Positions 35,377-43,928 of a stretch of 64,000 bases of DNA are shown here, piece after piece; within the stretch, counting starts at the first letter, position 1, and each line of letters begins with the position of its first letter. The position numbers were made by a program, and so were the translations under genes. This DNA is from Actinoplanes nipponensis (GTDB lineage: Bacteria; Actinomycetota; Actinomycetes; Mycobacteriales; Micromonosporaceae). The stretch covers positions 1 to 64,000 of the forward strand of contig NZ_BOMQ01000017.1 in NCBI RefSeq assembly GCF_016862275.1, read 5' to 3'. A model generated the notes under the pieces. That model was given only the letters and a program-made list of their open reading frames with translations. It was not told the origin of the DNA and did not search any database.

Positions 35377-36621
35377 ATGACCACCGCCCCGGCAGACATC
35401 CCCGCCGCCATCCGCGAGACCAAGGCCGCGCTGCGCAAGCAGATCGGCGACTACGCCGCCGCCTTCGCGCAGGCCGAGGCCGCCGTCCGGGCCGAGGTCG
35501 CCGAGATCGTCGCCCAGCGCGAGCGCGGGGAGGAGATCTGGCCGGTGGTCCGGTTCGCCGACATCGCCGCCGGCACGGTGCCGGCGGACCTGGTCGAGGC
35601 GGTACGGCGTCGCGGCTGTGCCGTGGTCAAGGGCACCTTCGGCCGTGACCGCGCCGAGGGCTGGGACGCCGAACTGGTGTCGTACCTGGACCGCAACGAC
35701 TTCGCCGGCACCTACCGTTACGTCGACGACGGCATCTTCGGCGGGCTCGCCGCGGGCAAGCCGTCGATCTTCCCGATCTACTGGTCCCGCCCCCAGATGG
35801 AGGCCCGCCAGGACCAGAACATGGTGGCCGTCCGCGGCTTCCTCAACTCGTTCTGGAAGCACGAGTCCGAGGGCCGGGTGTGGTTCGACCCGGCGCGCGA
35901 CACCGCGTACCCGGACCGCGTCCGCCGCCGCGAGCCCGGCACCGACTCCGCCGGGCTCTCCGCGCACACCGACTCCGGCTCCATCGAGCGCTGGCTGCTC
36001 CCGGCCTACCAGCGGGTCTTCCGGCACGTCTTCGCCGGCGACCCGCAGGCGTACGACCCGTGGGACGGCGCGTACCGCACCGAGGTGCACGAGTTCGAGT
36101 CGACCGTGATGTGCTCGGCGTTCCGCACGTTCCAGGGCTGGACCGCGCTGTCCGACATGGCGCCGACCGAGGGCGTGCTGCACGTCGTGCCGATCCCGTC
36201 GGCGATGGCCTACCTGCTGCTGCGCGCGTTGCAGGACGACGTGGCCGACGACGACCTGTGCGGCGCGGCCAACGGGCAGGCCCTGCCGATCAGCGAGCGG
36301 TGGCACCCGGCGCTGATGCCGGCGCTGACCCCGATCCCGGCGGTGGCGCCGGGCGACACCGTCTGGTGGCACGGCGACATGATCCACTCGGTCGGCGCGG
36401 TGCGGGACCAGCAGGGATGGGGCAACGTCATGTACATCCCGGCCAGCCCGTGGTGCGAGAAGAACGCGGCGTACGCGGCCGCGTGCGGCGAGGCGTTCCG
36501 GCGCGGGACGAGCCCGAGCGACTTCGCCGCCGAGGACTACGAGGTGAACTGGGTGGGCCGCCCGACCGTGGCCGAGCTCAGCCCGACCGGTCGCGCCCAG
36601 CTCGGACTTTCGGCGGGCTGA
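35377..36621 (+). CDS. DUF1479 (YbiU-type) Fe(II)/2-oxoglutarate dioxygenase-like protein
   Basis: 414 residues, full length for the family. The double-stranded beta-helix iron triad is visible as HTD in [19 protein letters not shown] and the distal His in [16 protein letters not shown]. The first 60 residues form a helical cap ([17 protein letters not shown]). The substrate of this family is not established; the ROK neighbour hints at a sugar-related compound. GGGAG sits seven bases before the ATG. The 3' end overlaps the tail of a decayed regulator gene on the other strand. Confidence 0.86.
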   Translation: MTTAPADIPAAIRETKAALRKQIGDYAAAFAQAEAAVRAEVAEIVAQRERGEEIWPVVRFADIAAGTVPADLVEAVRRRGCAVVKGTFGRDRAEGWDAELVSYLDRNDFAGTYRYVDDGIFGGLAAGKPSIFPIYWSRPQMEARQDQNMVAVRGFLNSFWKHESEGRVWFDPARDTAYPDRVRRREPGTDSAGLSAHTDSGSIERWLLPAYQRVFRHVFAGDPQAYDPWDGAYRTEVHEFESTVMCSAFRTFQGWTALSDMAPTEGVLHVVPIPSAMAYLLLRALQDDVADDDLCGAANGQALPISERWHPALMPALTPIPAVAPGDTVWWHGDMIHSVGAVRDQQGWGNVMYIPASPWCEKNAAYAAACGEAFRRGTSPSDFAAEDYEVNWVGRPTVAELSPTGRAQLGLSAG

Positions 36622-37119
36622 GGTAGGCCAGCACGGCCAGCACCCGCCGGTGGCTGTCGCCGGTGTCCGGCACCCGGAGCTTCTGCATGATGCTGCGCAT
36701 GTGCGTCTCGACGGTCCGCTCGGCCAGGGTCAAGCCGGCGGCGATGGTCGTGCCGCCACCGGCCGGGCTGTGCACGGTGAGGGCGCCGCCGATCGACAGG
36801 ACCCGGTCCCGGACCGAGGTCAGCCCGAAGCCGGGACGGGCGCCGCCGACACCGTTGTCGGACACGGCGATCCGCAGGCCGGCCTGGCGTCGCTGCACCA
36901 CGACACCGGGTCCACCTCGGGAACCGTCACCGCCACCGGCACCGGGCCGTCGGCGGCCAGCGCCCGCAGCGCCGCGGCCAGCCCGTCCTCGAGCCGGCTG
37001 GGGCGTACCCCGTGCGCCAGCCGGCGCAGGTCGGCGACGGTGTCGGCGAGCGCGCCGACCGCGGCCTCCAGATCCTGGTGGGCGGGCAGCCCCGGGGCGA
37101 TGCCGCGCTGCACCGACAC
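36578..37119 (-). pseudogene. Remnant of a NarL-type two-component system (kinase fused to LuxR tail)
   Basis: Read on the minus strand, the first frame (from 37119) gives part of a sensor kinase ([31 protein letters not shown]). After a frameshift near 36905-36940 the ATPase G-box region continues in another frame ([27 protein letters not shown]). The N-box between them is gone. The sequence then runs without a break into the C-terminal LuxR helix-turn-helix of a response regulator ([20 protein letters not shown]). Two deletions and a frameshift are therefore needed to explain it, so it cannot work as either protein. Confidence 0.75.
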
Positions 37120-37399
37120 GTTGCCGCTCGGCTTCGCCGTCCGCCGCCGGACGGCGGCCTATCTCGCCTTCATCGCGGTGCACTCGTTCGTCTTCACCTT
37201 CCAGAGCCTGCAACTGCTCCGGGCCTGGACGGCCGGCGACACCTCGGCCTTCCCGGCGGACGCCGACGTCGCGCCGTGGTCGTACCTGGTCGTCAACGCC
37301 GTGATCTACGCCGCCGGATTCGGCCTGGTCGCTTTGGGGCACCGCCTCCGCAGCCGGCGGGCGGCCCGTCCCGCCGCGGCCGCCGACCTCGCCGGGTGA
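37100..37399 (+). CDS. Small two-helix membrane protein, possibly 5'-truncated
   Basis: 99 codons. Two hydrophobic segments (about 20-38 and 63-82) and a basic end ([10 protein letters not shown]) look like a real membrane protein. The 5' part overlaps the kinase remnant on the opposite strand, and ATG 37100 and TTG 37131 both lack good ribosome sites, so it may itself be a truncated leftover of the same rearrangement. Confidence 0.45.
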   Translation: MPRCTDTLPLGFAVRRRTAAYLAFIAVHSFVFTFQSLQLLRAWTAGDTSAFPADADVAPWSYLVVNAVIYAAGFGLVALGHRLRSRRAARPAAAADLAG

Positions 37400-37456
37400 G
37401 CCCGCCGGCGGTCGGGCCCGGGCCGGGACCGTGCCGGGGTTGCGCCGCGGGTGGGA

Positions 37457-38647
37457 TCAGTCCGGCAGGATCGGCACGGACGGGCCGAGGTCCCGGCCCA
37501 GCGACGCGGCCCGGGTGACCGACGACGAGCCGAACCGGTCGCGCACCGCGTCCAGCGCGGTGTCCAGGCCGTCCTCCACCGGCACCTCGAACGGCAGCTC
37601 CAGCTGCACCGATCCGTCGCTGTCGAGGTTGCCCACCGCCACCCCGACCAGGGTCAGGCCGCGCTCGTCGATCAGCGGCCGGGCCTCGGCCAGCAGCTGC
37701 CGGGCCGTCCGCAGGATCGCGGCCGTCTGCATCGTCGCCTTGAGCAGGCTGCGCGAGCGGGTGGCCCGGGTGAAGTCGCCGAAGCGCAGCCGCAGGGTGA
37801 CCGTGCGCCCGGCCCGGTGCGCCGAGCGCATCCGCCGGGTCACCCGGTCGACCAGCGCGGCCAGGGTCGCGTCGATCTCCGTGAACGGGCGCGGCCGGCG
37901 GCCCAGGGCGCACTGCGAGCCGATCGAGCCGCGGCGGTGACCCGTGCGGACGCGGCGGGGGTCGCGGTTGTGGGCGAGGGCGTGCAGGTGCCGGCCGGCG
38001 TGCGCGCCGATGATGCTGACCAGCGCGGCCTCGCCCAGGCGGGCCACGTGCCCGACGGTCAGGATGCGGTGCTCGCGCAGCTTGCCGGCGGTGACCGGGC
38101 CCACGCCCCAGAGGCGTTCGATGGGCAGCGGGTGCAGGAAGGCCAGCTCCTCGCCGGGCGGCACCACCAGCAGGCCGTCCGGTTTGCCGACCGCGCTGGC
38201 CACCTTGGCCAGGAACTTCGTGCGGGCCACGCCGACGGTGATGGGCAGGCCGACCCGGCCGCGCACCTCGGCCCGCAGCCGGGCGGCGATGGCGGCCGGG
38301 GCGCCGCTGATCCGGTGCAGCCCGCCGACCTCCAGGAACGCCTCGTCGATGGAGATGCCCTCGACGATCGGGGTGGTGTCGCGGAAGACCTCGAACACCG
38401 CCTTGCTGGCCGCCGAGTACGCCTTCATCCGGGGCGGGACGATCAGCGCCTGCGGGCACAGCGCGCGGGCCTGGGCGATGCCCATCGGCGTGCGCACCCC
38501 GTACGCCTTGGCCTCGTAGCTCGCCGCCAGCACGACGCCCCCGCCGACCAGCACCGGGCGGCCCCGCAGGGCGGGGTCGTCGCGCTGCTCCACCGACGCG
38601 TAGAACGAGTCGAGGTCGGCGTGCAGGATGGTCGCCTGGTCGGACAC
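37457..38647 (-). CDS. dinB: DNA polymerase IV (Y family)
   Basis: 396 residues. Error-prone polymerase for lesion bypass. Palm carboxylates are in HADLDSFYASVEQ (near residue 10) and SIDEAFLEVGG (near residue 103); VGVARTKFLAKVAS and the helix-hairpin-helix region ERLWGVGPVTAGKLREHRI follow, then the little-finger domain. A C-terminal beta-clamp-binding type tail (QLELPFE) is seen near residue 350. The start is GTG at 38645-38647. It is divergent from the cupin gene with about 50 bases between. No SOS box was evident. Confidence 0.93.
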   Translation of the reverse strand: MSDQATILHADLDSFYASVEQRDDPALRGRPVLVGGGVVLAASYEAKAYGVRTPMGIAQARALCPQALIVPPRMKAYSAASKAVFEVFRDTTPIVEGISIDEAFLEVGGLHRISGAPAAIAARLRAEVRGRVGLPITVGVARTKFLAKVASAVGKPDGLLVVPPGEELAFLHPLPIERLWGVGPVTAGKLREHRILTVGHVARLGEAALVSIIGAHAGRHLHALAHNRDPRRVRTGHRRGSIGSQCALGRRPRPFTEIDATLAALVDRVTRRMRSAHRAGRTVTLRLRFGDFTRATRSRSLLKATMQTAAILRTARQLLAEARPLIDERGLTLVGVAVGNLDSDGSVQLELPFEVPVEDGLDTALDAVRDRFGSSSVTRAASLGRDLGPSVPILPD

Positions 38648-38699
38648 CGCGCCATCTTCGCACACCTGTTCGAATTCGGCGACGCGCGAGGATGGTGGC

Positions 38700-39116
38700 A
38701 TGACGACGCGACCGCCGCTGGCCGAGAAGCTCGATCTGCGACCCCACCCCGAGGGCGGCTGGTACCGCGAGACCTTCCGGTCCGCGGTCACCTTCCGGCC
38801 CGAGGGGTACGCGGGCCCGCGCGCCGCCGCCACCGGCATCTACTTCCTGCTCCAGCCCGGCGAGTCCTCCGCGTGGCACGTGGTCGCCTCCGACGAGCTG
38901 TGGTTCCTGCACTCCGGCTCGCTGGAGCTGCGGTACGGCGGCTCGGGCGACGCGCCGGCCGCGGGCGGCGAGGTGGTGGTGCTCACCGCCGACAGTCCGC
39001 AGGCGCTGGTGCCGGCCGGGGTGTGGCAGAGCGCGTACCCGGCCGGATCCGAGCCGGCGCTGGTGAGCTGCGTGGTCTCGCCCGGTTTCGACTTCGCCGA
39101 CTTCCGGCTGGCCTAA
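38700..39116 (+). CDS. Cupin (DUF985/Cupin_5) protein
   Basis: 138 residues forming one small beta-barrel cupin. Family blocks: LRPHPEGGWYRETFRS, RAAATGIYFLLQPGESSAWHVVASDELWFLHSGS, and PAGVWQSAYPAG near the end. Metal- or sugar-binding roles are suspected for the family, but its reaction is not established. GAGGATGG precedes the ATG. Its stop overlaps that of the CBM6 gene on the other strand by two bases. Confidence 0.9.
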   Translation: MTTRPPLAEKLDLRPHPEGGWYRETFRSAVTFRPEGYAGPRAAATGIYFLLQPGESSAWHVVASDELWFLHSGSLELRYGGSGDAPAAGGEVVVLTADSPQALVPAGVWQSAYPAGSEPALVSCVVSPGFDFADFRLA

Positions 39117-39778
39117 CGGGCGAACGCGAAGTAGTTGAGGTTGACGAACTCCTCGCCGCCGTCCCGGGCGAAGGTGAGGAAGACCGTGTGCCGGCCGGTG
39201 GTGGGCTTGAGGTCGGCGGTCCGGGACTCCCACTCCTGCCAGCCGCCCGTGTCCTCGACCTCGAGCGTCGCGGCCGGGGCGTTGCCCGGGCTGTCCAGGC
39301 GCACCTCGACGCGGCCGCCGCCGTCCACGTCGGAGGCCACCCGGGCGGCGAACTCGGTGGCCGGCTGGTCGCCGAACTCGACGTCGTCGAAGCGCAGCCA
39401 GTCGCCGTGGCCGATCCAGCCGACGTTCTGCCCGCCGCCGGTGTCCTCGGTCTCCTGGAACTGGGTGCCCTGCTGGCCGGAGGCCGCCTCGGCCTGGATC
39501 ACCGAGTACGCGTCCGGGCCGCCGGGCGCCGGGGTGGTCGGCGCGGGGGACGGCTCGGCGGGCGCCTCGGCCGACGGCGCCACCGGGGCGGAGGCTGCGG
39601 CCGAGGCCGCCGGCGGCGCCGCGGCGGCGGCCGGGGTGTCCGAGCCGCCCTGCAGCCGGCCGACCAGATAGCCGAGCAGGACGAGGGCCAGCCCGGCCGC
39701 GGCGAGCGCGAGCCGGTTCCGGGTGACCCGCGACCGCGAGTGATAGACGGCGGGCGGCGGGGAGCTGGGAGTAGTCAT
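39113..39778 (-). CDS. Membrane-anchored CBM6-type carbohydrate-binding protein
   Basis: 221 residues. A short basic cytoplasmic start, one membrane helix (about 22-41), a long Ala/Pro/Ser linker (about 48-90) and a CBM6-like domain (about 92-221) with IQAEAASGQQGTQ, GGGQNVGWIGHGDWLRFDDVEFG and ending FVNLNYFAFAR. No catalytic domain is attached. CBM6 modules often bind beta-1,3-glucan or xylan. It is divergent from the GH64 beta-1,3-glucanase gene, so it may hold glucan near the cell surface. Confidence 0.82.
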   Translation of the reverse strand: MTTPSSPPPAVYHSRSRVTRNRLALAAAGLALVLLGYLVGRLQGGSDTPAAAAAPPAASAAASAPVAPSAEAPAEPSPAPTTPAPGGPDAYSVIQAEAASGQQGTQFQETEDTGGGQNVGWIGHGDWLRFDDVEFGDQPATEFAARVASDVDGGGRVEVRLDSPGNAPAATLEVEDTGGWQEWESRTADLKPTTGRHTVFLTFARDGGEEFVNLNYFAFAR

Positions 39779-40097
39779 CGGCTCAGCAGGATAACGCAGC
39801 CGGCGGCATTTTCGAAAAGTGTCGACCATGGATGCTGAGCTGGGGCGATGGCCCGAGGAGAAGACCCACCCGGGGTGTGCTAACGGGCCGGGACATCGGC
39901 GTTCGTCATCGGTTGACATCCTCGGCGACCCGGTCCAAGCTCGTGAGAGCGCTCTCAGTGATAGCGGAGCGTAACGGCCGGGGCGCACCCCCCTTCCCCT
40001 GTCCGCCCCCGAAGCGGCCCGGCCGGCGCCGGATCCCTCCCGCGCGGACGTCTTCCGCCCGGGCCGGTGCCACCCGGGGGCCGACCGTTAGGTGCTC
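39779..40097. other. Divergent regulatory region of CBM6 and GH64 genes
   Basis: About 320 bases. It contains the GH64 promoter and operator (39913-39957) and the palindrome TTTTCGAAAA (39809-39818), about 30 bases ahead of the CBM6 start. I see no small gene in it. Confidence 0.6.
39913..39957 (+). promoter_or_regulatory. GH64 promoter with perfect LacI-type operator
   Basis: -35 TTGACA (39913-39918), 17-base spacer, weak -10 CAAGCT (39936-39941), then the perfect 14-bp palindrome TGAGAGCGCTCTCA (39944-39957) over the expected transcription start. A repressor here would block initiation. Confidence 0.75.
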
Positions 40098-41288
40098 ATG
40101 CGACTTCATCGCGGAACTCTGCTCGGACTGGCCGTGGCCGCACTCGCCGTACCCGCCGCCATCGCGGTGATCCCCACAGCCCAGGCCGCCACCGGCCCGG
40201 AGCTGCTGCCGCTCACCGTCACCAACAACTCCGGCCGGGGCGAGGCCACCCACCTCTACGTGCTGGGCGTCAGCGGCGGCAAGCTCGGTTACGTCACCGA
40301 GGCCGGCGCGTTCAGCCCCTGGACCGGCGGGGCCAACCCGCCCGCCCCGGCGCCGGACGTCTCGATCGACGGCCCCGGCAACGGCGCCAGCAAGACGATC
40401 TCCGTGCCGAAGGGCCTCTCCGGCCGGATGTACCTGTCCTTCGGCGACAAGCTCGACTTCAGGATCAGCCAGGACGGCGGCCTGGTGCAGCCCGCGCCGT
40501 GGGCGGCCGGCGACCCGAACAGCGACATCCTGTTCGACTGGAGCGAGTTCACCTACAACGACTCCGGGATCTGGCTCAACAGCTCCCAGGTCGACATGTT
40601 CGCCGTGCCGCACGCCGTCACGGTCACCGGCACGGACGGCCGGACCGCCCGGACCGGCGAGCTCGAGGCCGGCGGGCGCGATGCCGTCATCGAGGCCATG
40701 AAGGCCAACGCGTCGTTCCGCGGCCTCGTGCGGACCCGCGACGACGGCACCGTGCTGCGGGTGCTGTCACCCGGCAAGGGCGCCGACGGCGGCAGCTTCG
40801 ACCCGGACTACCTGGCGCCGTACATCGACCGGGCGTGGGCCGCGTACGCCGGCGCCGACCTGACCGTGCAGCCGTTCGCCGACCAGCCCGGCCAGGTCTT
40901 CCGGGGCCGGACCAGCGGCGACGTCATGACCTTCACCGACGCCACCGGCGCCCGGGTGGCGGCGTTCACCAAGCCCACCACGGCGCACGTGTGGGGCTGC
41001 GACGGCCACCTGGCCGCCCCGAACGACCTGGTCGTCGGCCCGATCGCGCGCAGCCTGTGCGCGGCGCTGCAGCGCTCCACGCTGGGCACCCGGGCCGTCG
41101 AGCCGAGCACGGACCCCTCGACGTTCTACCGCAACGACCTGACCAACGAGTACGCCAAGGTGATCCACGAGCAGATGGTCGACGGCAAGGCGTACGCGTT
41201 CGCCTTCGACGACGTGGCCAACCAGGAGTCGCTGGTGCACAGCGGCGACCCGGCGGCGATCGGCATCACCCTCACGCCGTTCGAGTAG
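40098..41288 (+). CDS. GH64 endo-beta-1,3-glucanase (thaumatin-like)
   Basis: 396 residues. Secreted: LLGLAVAALAVPAAIAVIPTAQA is a signal peptide with an AQA-type cut near residue 31. The mature part follows the GH64 pattern, with LPLTVTNNSGRGEATHLYVLG, FDWSEFTYNDSGIWLNSSQVDMF and FYRNDLTNEYAKVIHEQM. The family cleaves beta-1,3-glucan into laminari-oligosaccharides, often pentaose. No binding module is attached. ATG 40098 has TTAGGTG upstream. The operator ahead of it matches sites at the LacI and GH16 genes in this window. A long hairpin follows the stop. Confidence 0.92.
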   Translation: MRLHRGTLLGLAVAALAVPAAIAVIPTAQAATGPELLPLTVTNNSGRGEATHLYVLGVSGGKLGYVTEAGAFSPWTGGANPPAPAPDVSIDGPGNGASKTISVPKGLSGRMYLSFGDKLDFRISQDGGLVQPAPWAAGDPNSDILFDWSEFTYNDSGIWLNSSQVDMFAVPHAVTVTGTDGRTARTGELEAGGRDAVIEAMKANASFRGLVRTRDDGTVLRVLSPGKGADGGSFDPDYLAPYIDRAWAAYAGADLTVQPFADQPGQVFRGRTSGDVMTFTDATGARVAAFTKPTTAHVWGCDGHLAAPNDLVVGPIARSLCAALQRSTLGTRAVEPSTDPSTFYRNDLTNEYAKVIHEQMVDGKAYAFAFDDVANQESLVHSGDPAAIGITLTPFE

Positions 41289-41294
41289 CACCGC

Positions 41295-41331
41295 GGTACG
41301 GCGCGCCGGACACCCCGGCGCGCCGTACCGG
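41295..41331. terminator. 16-bp perfect terminator hairpin
   Basis: CGGTACGGCGCGCCGG (41295-41310) pairs exactly with 41316-41331 around a 5-base loop, between the convergent GH64 and lipoprotein genes. No U-run on either side. Confidence 0.75.
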
Positions 41332-41334
41332 TGC

Positions 41335-41874
41335 TCAGATCTTCGCCATGACCGCTCGGGTGACCGCCTTCGCCTGGGCCAGGTTCTCCTCGTCGCTGTC
41401 ACCCCGGCTGTAGACGTCGATCTGGACGGTGCCGTAGAGCACGTAGAGGTGCCCGGCGAGCTGGAAGGCGTCCTCGCCCACACCGTCCACCCGGGACGCG
41501 CCGGCGATCTGCGAGGTGAAGTCCGAGTCGGTCGTCCGGCTGAGGAACACCGCGAGCTGCCCGCCGGCCTGCTGCCACTGGCAGAACCGCGTGGTGTCGC
41601 CGGCCTGCTGCCCGTCCTGGTCGATCCGGGTGACGTCGCGGCCGGTCAGCTCGGTCACCCGGGCCTCGCTGAGCAGCGTGCACGGGTCCGGGATGTCGCC
41701 CGCGTCCCGCACCGAGTCGCCGAGCCCGCTGCCGGAGGTGGGCCCGGCGCTCGCCGAGGGGGTCGGGGCCGGGGCCGGGGCGGCGGCGCCGGGCGACGCC
41801 TGGTCCAGCACCCCGCATCCGGTCAAGGCGAAACAGGCGGCCGCGAGGATGACGAGCAGGCGACGGCGGTTCAT
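41335..41874 (-). CDS. DUF3558-like lipoprotein
   Basis: 179 residues. A signal peptide ends in the lipobox LTGC, so the mature protein is lipid-anchored outside the membrane. A Pro/Ala/Ser linker leads to a domain with DPCTLLSEARVTELTGRDVT, a later Cys in RFCQWQQ and GVGEDAFQLAGHLYVLYG, the pattern of DUF3558 lipoproteins. Function is unknown. AGGGAGAG precedes the ATG. Confidence 0.85.
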   Translation of the reverse strand: MNRRRLLVILAAACFALTGCGVLDQASPGAAAPAPAPTPSASAGPTSGSGLGDSVRDAGDIPDPCTLLSEARVTELTGRDVTRIDQDGQQAGDTTRFCQWQQAGGQLAVFLSRTTDSDFTSQIAGASRVDGVGEDAFQLAGHLYVLYGTVQIDVYSRGDSDEENLAQAKAVTRAVMAKI

Positions 41875-41978
41875 GACTCTCCCTGGGTACGGGCCGTGTG
41901 GTGCGGCACGAGCCCAGGTTGCCCGGCCGGGCCGGCCCCCGGGGGGACGTCTCCGCCGGTTGACACGGATCCGGGAGG

Positions 41979-42884
41979 TCAGCCGATCGGGGCCAGGGCG
42001 GAGAGGATCTCCTCGGCCCGCTCCCCGGCCGCCCGCGGGTCGGCGTCCGGGGAGCCGATGAACGGGTCCCAGTTCAGGTCGTAGAACAGCTCGGTGACGC
42101 CGGCCCGGGCGTACCGCTCGGCGCCGGCCCGGATCTGGTCCCAGGTGCCGGACAGCGGCACGGCCTCGTCGCGCAGGCCGGCCCGGACCACCCCGCGCAC
42201 GACGATGCGGATCGCGTCCGGGTCCCGGCCCGCCTCCTCGGCGGCGCGGCGCACGATCTGCGCGCCCCGGGCGATCTCCTCCAGGCTGGCCCGGCTGCTG
42301 CTGACCCAGCCCTCGGCGATCCGCCCGGCCCGGCGCAGCGCCACCTCCGCGGTGCCGCCCAGCAAGATCGGCGGACCGTCCGGCTGCACCGGCGCGGGCG
42401 CCATGACGCTCGGCGGCACGGTGTAGAACTCGCCGTCGAAGGCGGCGGGCTCGCCCCGGAACAGGGTGCGCAGCACGCGCAGGTACTCCTCGGTGCGGCG
42501 GCCGCGCGGGTGCGGATCCGAGCCCGTCGCGGCGAACTCCACCTCGGACCAGCCGGTGCCCAGCCCCAGGTCGAAGCGGCCGCCGGAGAGCACGTCCAGG
42601 GTGCTCGCCTGCTTGGCCAGGTAGGTGGGGGACAGGTACGGCAGGTTGATCACGGCGACGCCCAGCCGGATCTGCGTCGTGCGGGCGGCGGCGTAGGTCA
42701 GCGCCAGCAGCGGGTCGAGCACGCTGCGGTAGACCGGGGCCAGGTCCTGCTCGTCGCCGACGAGCAACCGCTGGAACGACCACAGGCCGTGGTAGCCCAG
42801 CTCCTCGGCGCGCATCGCGAAGCCGGTCAACGACAGGGGATCCGCCCACACCCCGGACACCGGGCATCCGCAGCTGATCAGCAT
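41979..42884 (-). CDS. LLM-class F420-dependent oxidoreductase
   Basis: 301 residues, a luciferase-like TIM barrel. Visible blocks: AMRAEELGYHGLWSF, AARTTQIRLGVAVINLPYLSPTYLAKQASTLD, SGGRFDLGLGTGWSEVEF and ILLGGTAEVALRRAGRIAEGW. Such actinobacterial enzymes usually use coenzyme F420 for hydride transfer to or from an unknown substrate. ATG 42882-42884 is chosen; a GTG three codons upstream is possible. It is divergent from the tandem GNAT gene. Confidence 0.9.
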   Translation of the reverse strand: MLISCGCPVSGVWADPLSLTGFAMRAEELGYHGLWSFQRLLVGDEQDLAPVYRSVLDPLLALTYAAARTTQIRLGVAVINLPYLSPTYLAKQASTLDVLSGGRFDLGLGTGWSEVEFAATGSDPHPRGRRTEEYLRVLRTLFRGEPAAFDGEFYTVPPSVMAPAPVQPDGPPILLGGTAEVALRRAGRIAEGWVSSSRASLEEIARGAQIVRRAAEEAGRDPDAIRIVVRGVVRAGLRDEAVPLSGTWDQIRAGAERYARAGVTELFYDLNWDPFIGSPDADPRAAGERAEEILSALAPIG

Positions 42885-42933
42885 GCGGTTCACCGTACTG
42901 CCCGTGGGCCGGGTGACGTGAAAGGGTCGGCCC

Positions 42934-43887
42934 ATGCCGCTGACTCTGGTGGAGATGGACCGGGGCGACTTCGCGCGCCGCCGGGCGCCGATGATCGCGA
43001 GCTACGCCCGGGCGATCGCCGCGCCGCGCGGGCTCACCGAGGCCGAGGCGGCGGCCGAGGCCGCGCGGGACGTCGCCGAGCAACTGCCCCGCGGCCCGCG
43101 GACCCGCGGTCAGTTCATGCGCAAGGCCCTGGTCGGCGGCGCGGAGGTCGGCTGGATCTGGGTCTCGCTGCCCGGCACGACCCGGCCCGACTCGGCCTGG
43201 ATCAGCGACGTCGAGGTCGACCCGCCGTTCCGGCGCCGGGGGTACGCCGCCGCAATCATCACCGCGGCGGAGGCGGAGCTGGCCTCGCGCGGCGTCCGCC
43301 GGATCGGCTTGAACGTCTTCGGCGACAACGACACCGCCCGGCGCCTCTACGACCGGCTCGGCTACGAGTTGACCGCGCAGCAGCGGGCCCGCGTGCTCAC
43401 CGAGGTGGCCCCGGCGCCCGGGATCGAGCTGGCGCCGATGCTCGACTACGAGCGCCGCATCGCAGCGCTGTTCGCCGACTACGCCCAGGACCTCGTCCAG
43501 GAGCAGGGGCTGTGGCACGGCGAGGCCGAGAGCCGGGCCGCCCGCAAACGCGCCGAGCTGCTGCCGGAGGGGCTGCGGACCGAGGGGATGCTGCTGCGCA
43601 CGGTGGTGGCCGAGGGCGTACCGGTGGGGTGGGTGTGGGCCGGCCCGCCCGCGCCGCCGCGGCCGGGCCTGGGGTGGCTGCACAACATCGAGATCGACCT
43701 GCCGTTCCGCGGCCGGGGCCACGGCCGCGCGGCCATCGCCGCGGTCGAGGCGGAGCTGGTACGCCGCGGCGTGCACCGGATGGGCCTCAACGTGCACGGC
43801 ATGAACCTCGGCGCCCGCCGCCTCTACGAGCGGCTCGGCTACGAGCTGCTGGCCCAGCAGATGACCAGGCAGCTGCCGGCGCGGTGA
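42934..43887 (+). CDS. Tandem GNAT acetyltransferase
   Basis: 317 residues with two GNAT domains, about 1-155 and 160-317. Each keeps the acetyl-CoA loop (PPFRRRGYAAAII and PFRGRGHGRAAIA) and the closing motif (NDTARRLYDRLGYEL and NLGARRLYERLGYELLA). The close match between halves points to duplication of one gene. Both pyrophosphate loops look intact. The acetyl acceptor is unknown. AAAGGG precedes the ATG. Confidence 0.9.
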   Translation: MPLTLVEMDRGDFARRRAPMIASYARAIAAPRGLTEAEAAAEAARDVAEQLPRGPRTRGQFMRKALVGGAEVGWIWVSLPGTTRPDSAWISDVEVDPPFRRRGYAAAIITAAEAELASRGVRRIGLNVFGDNDTARRLYDRLGYELTAQQRARVLTEVAPAPGIELAPMLDYERRIAALFADYAQDLVQEQGLWHGEAESRAARKRAELLPEGLRTEGMLLRTVVAEGVPVGWVWAGPPAPPRPGLGWLHNIEIDLPFRGRGHGRAAIAAVEAELVRRGVHRMGLNVHGMNLGARRLYERLGYELLAQQMTRQLPAR

Positions 43888-43928
43888 GCGGGCCCCCCGG
43901 CGGCGCCCGCGCATGGTTGACTCGGATC

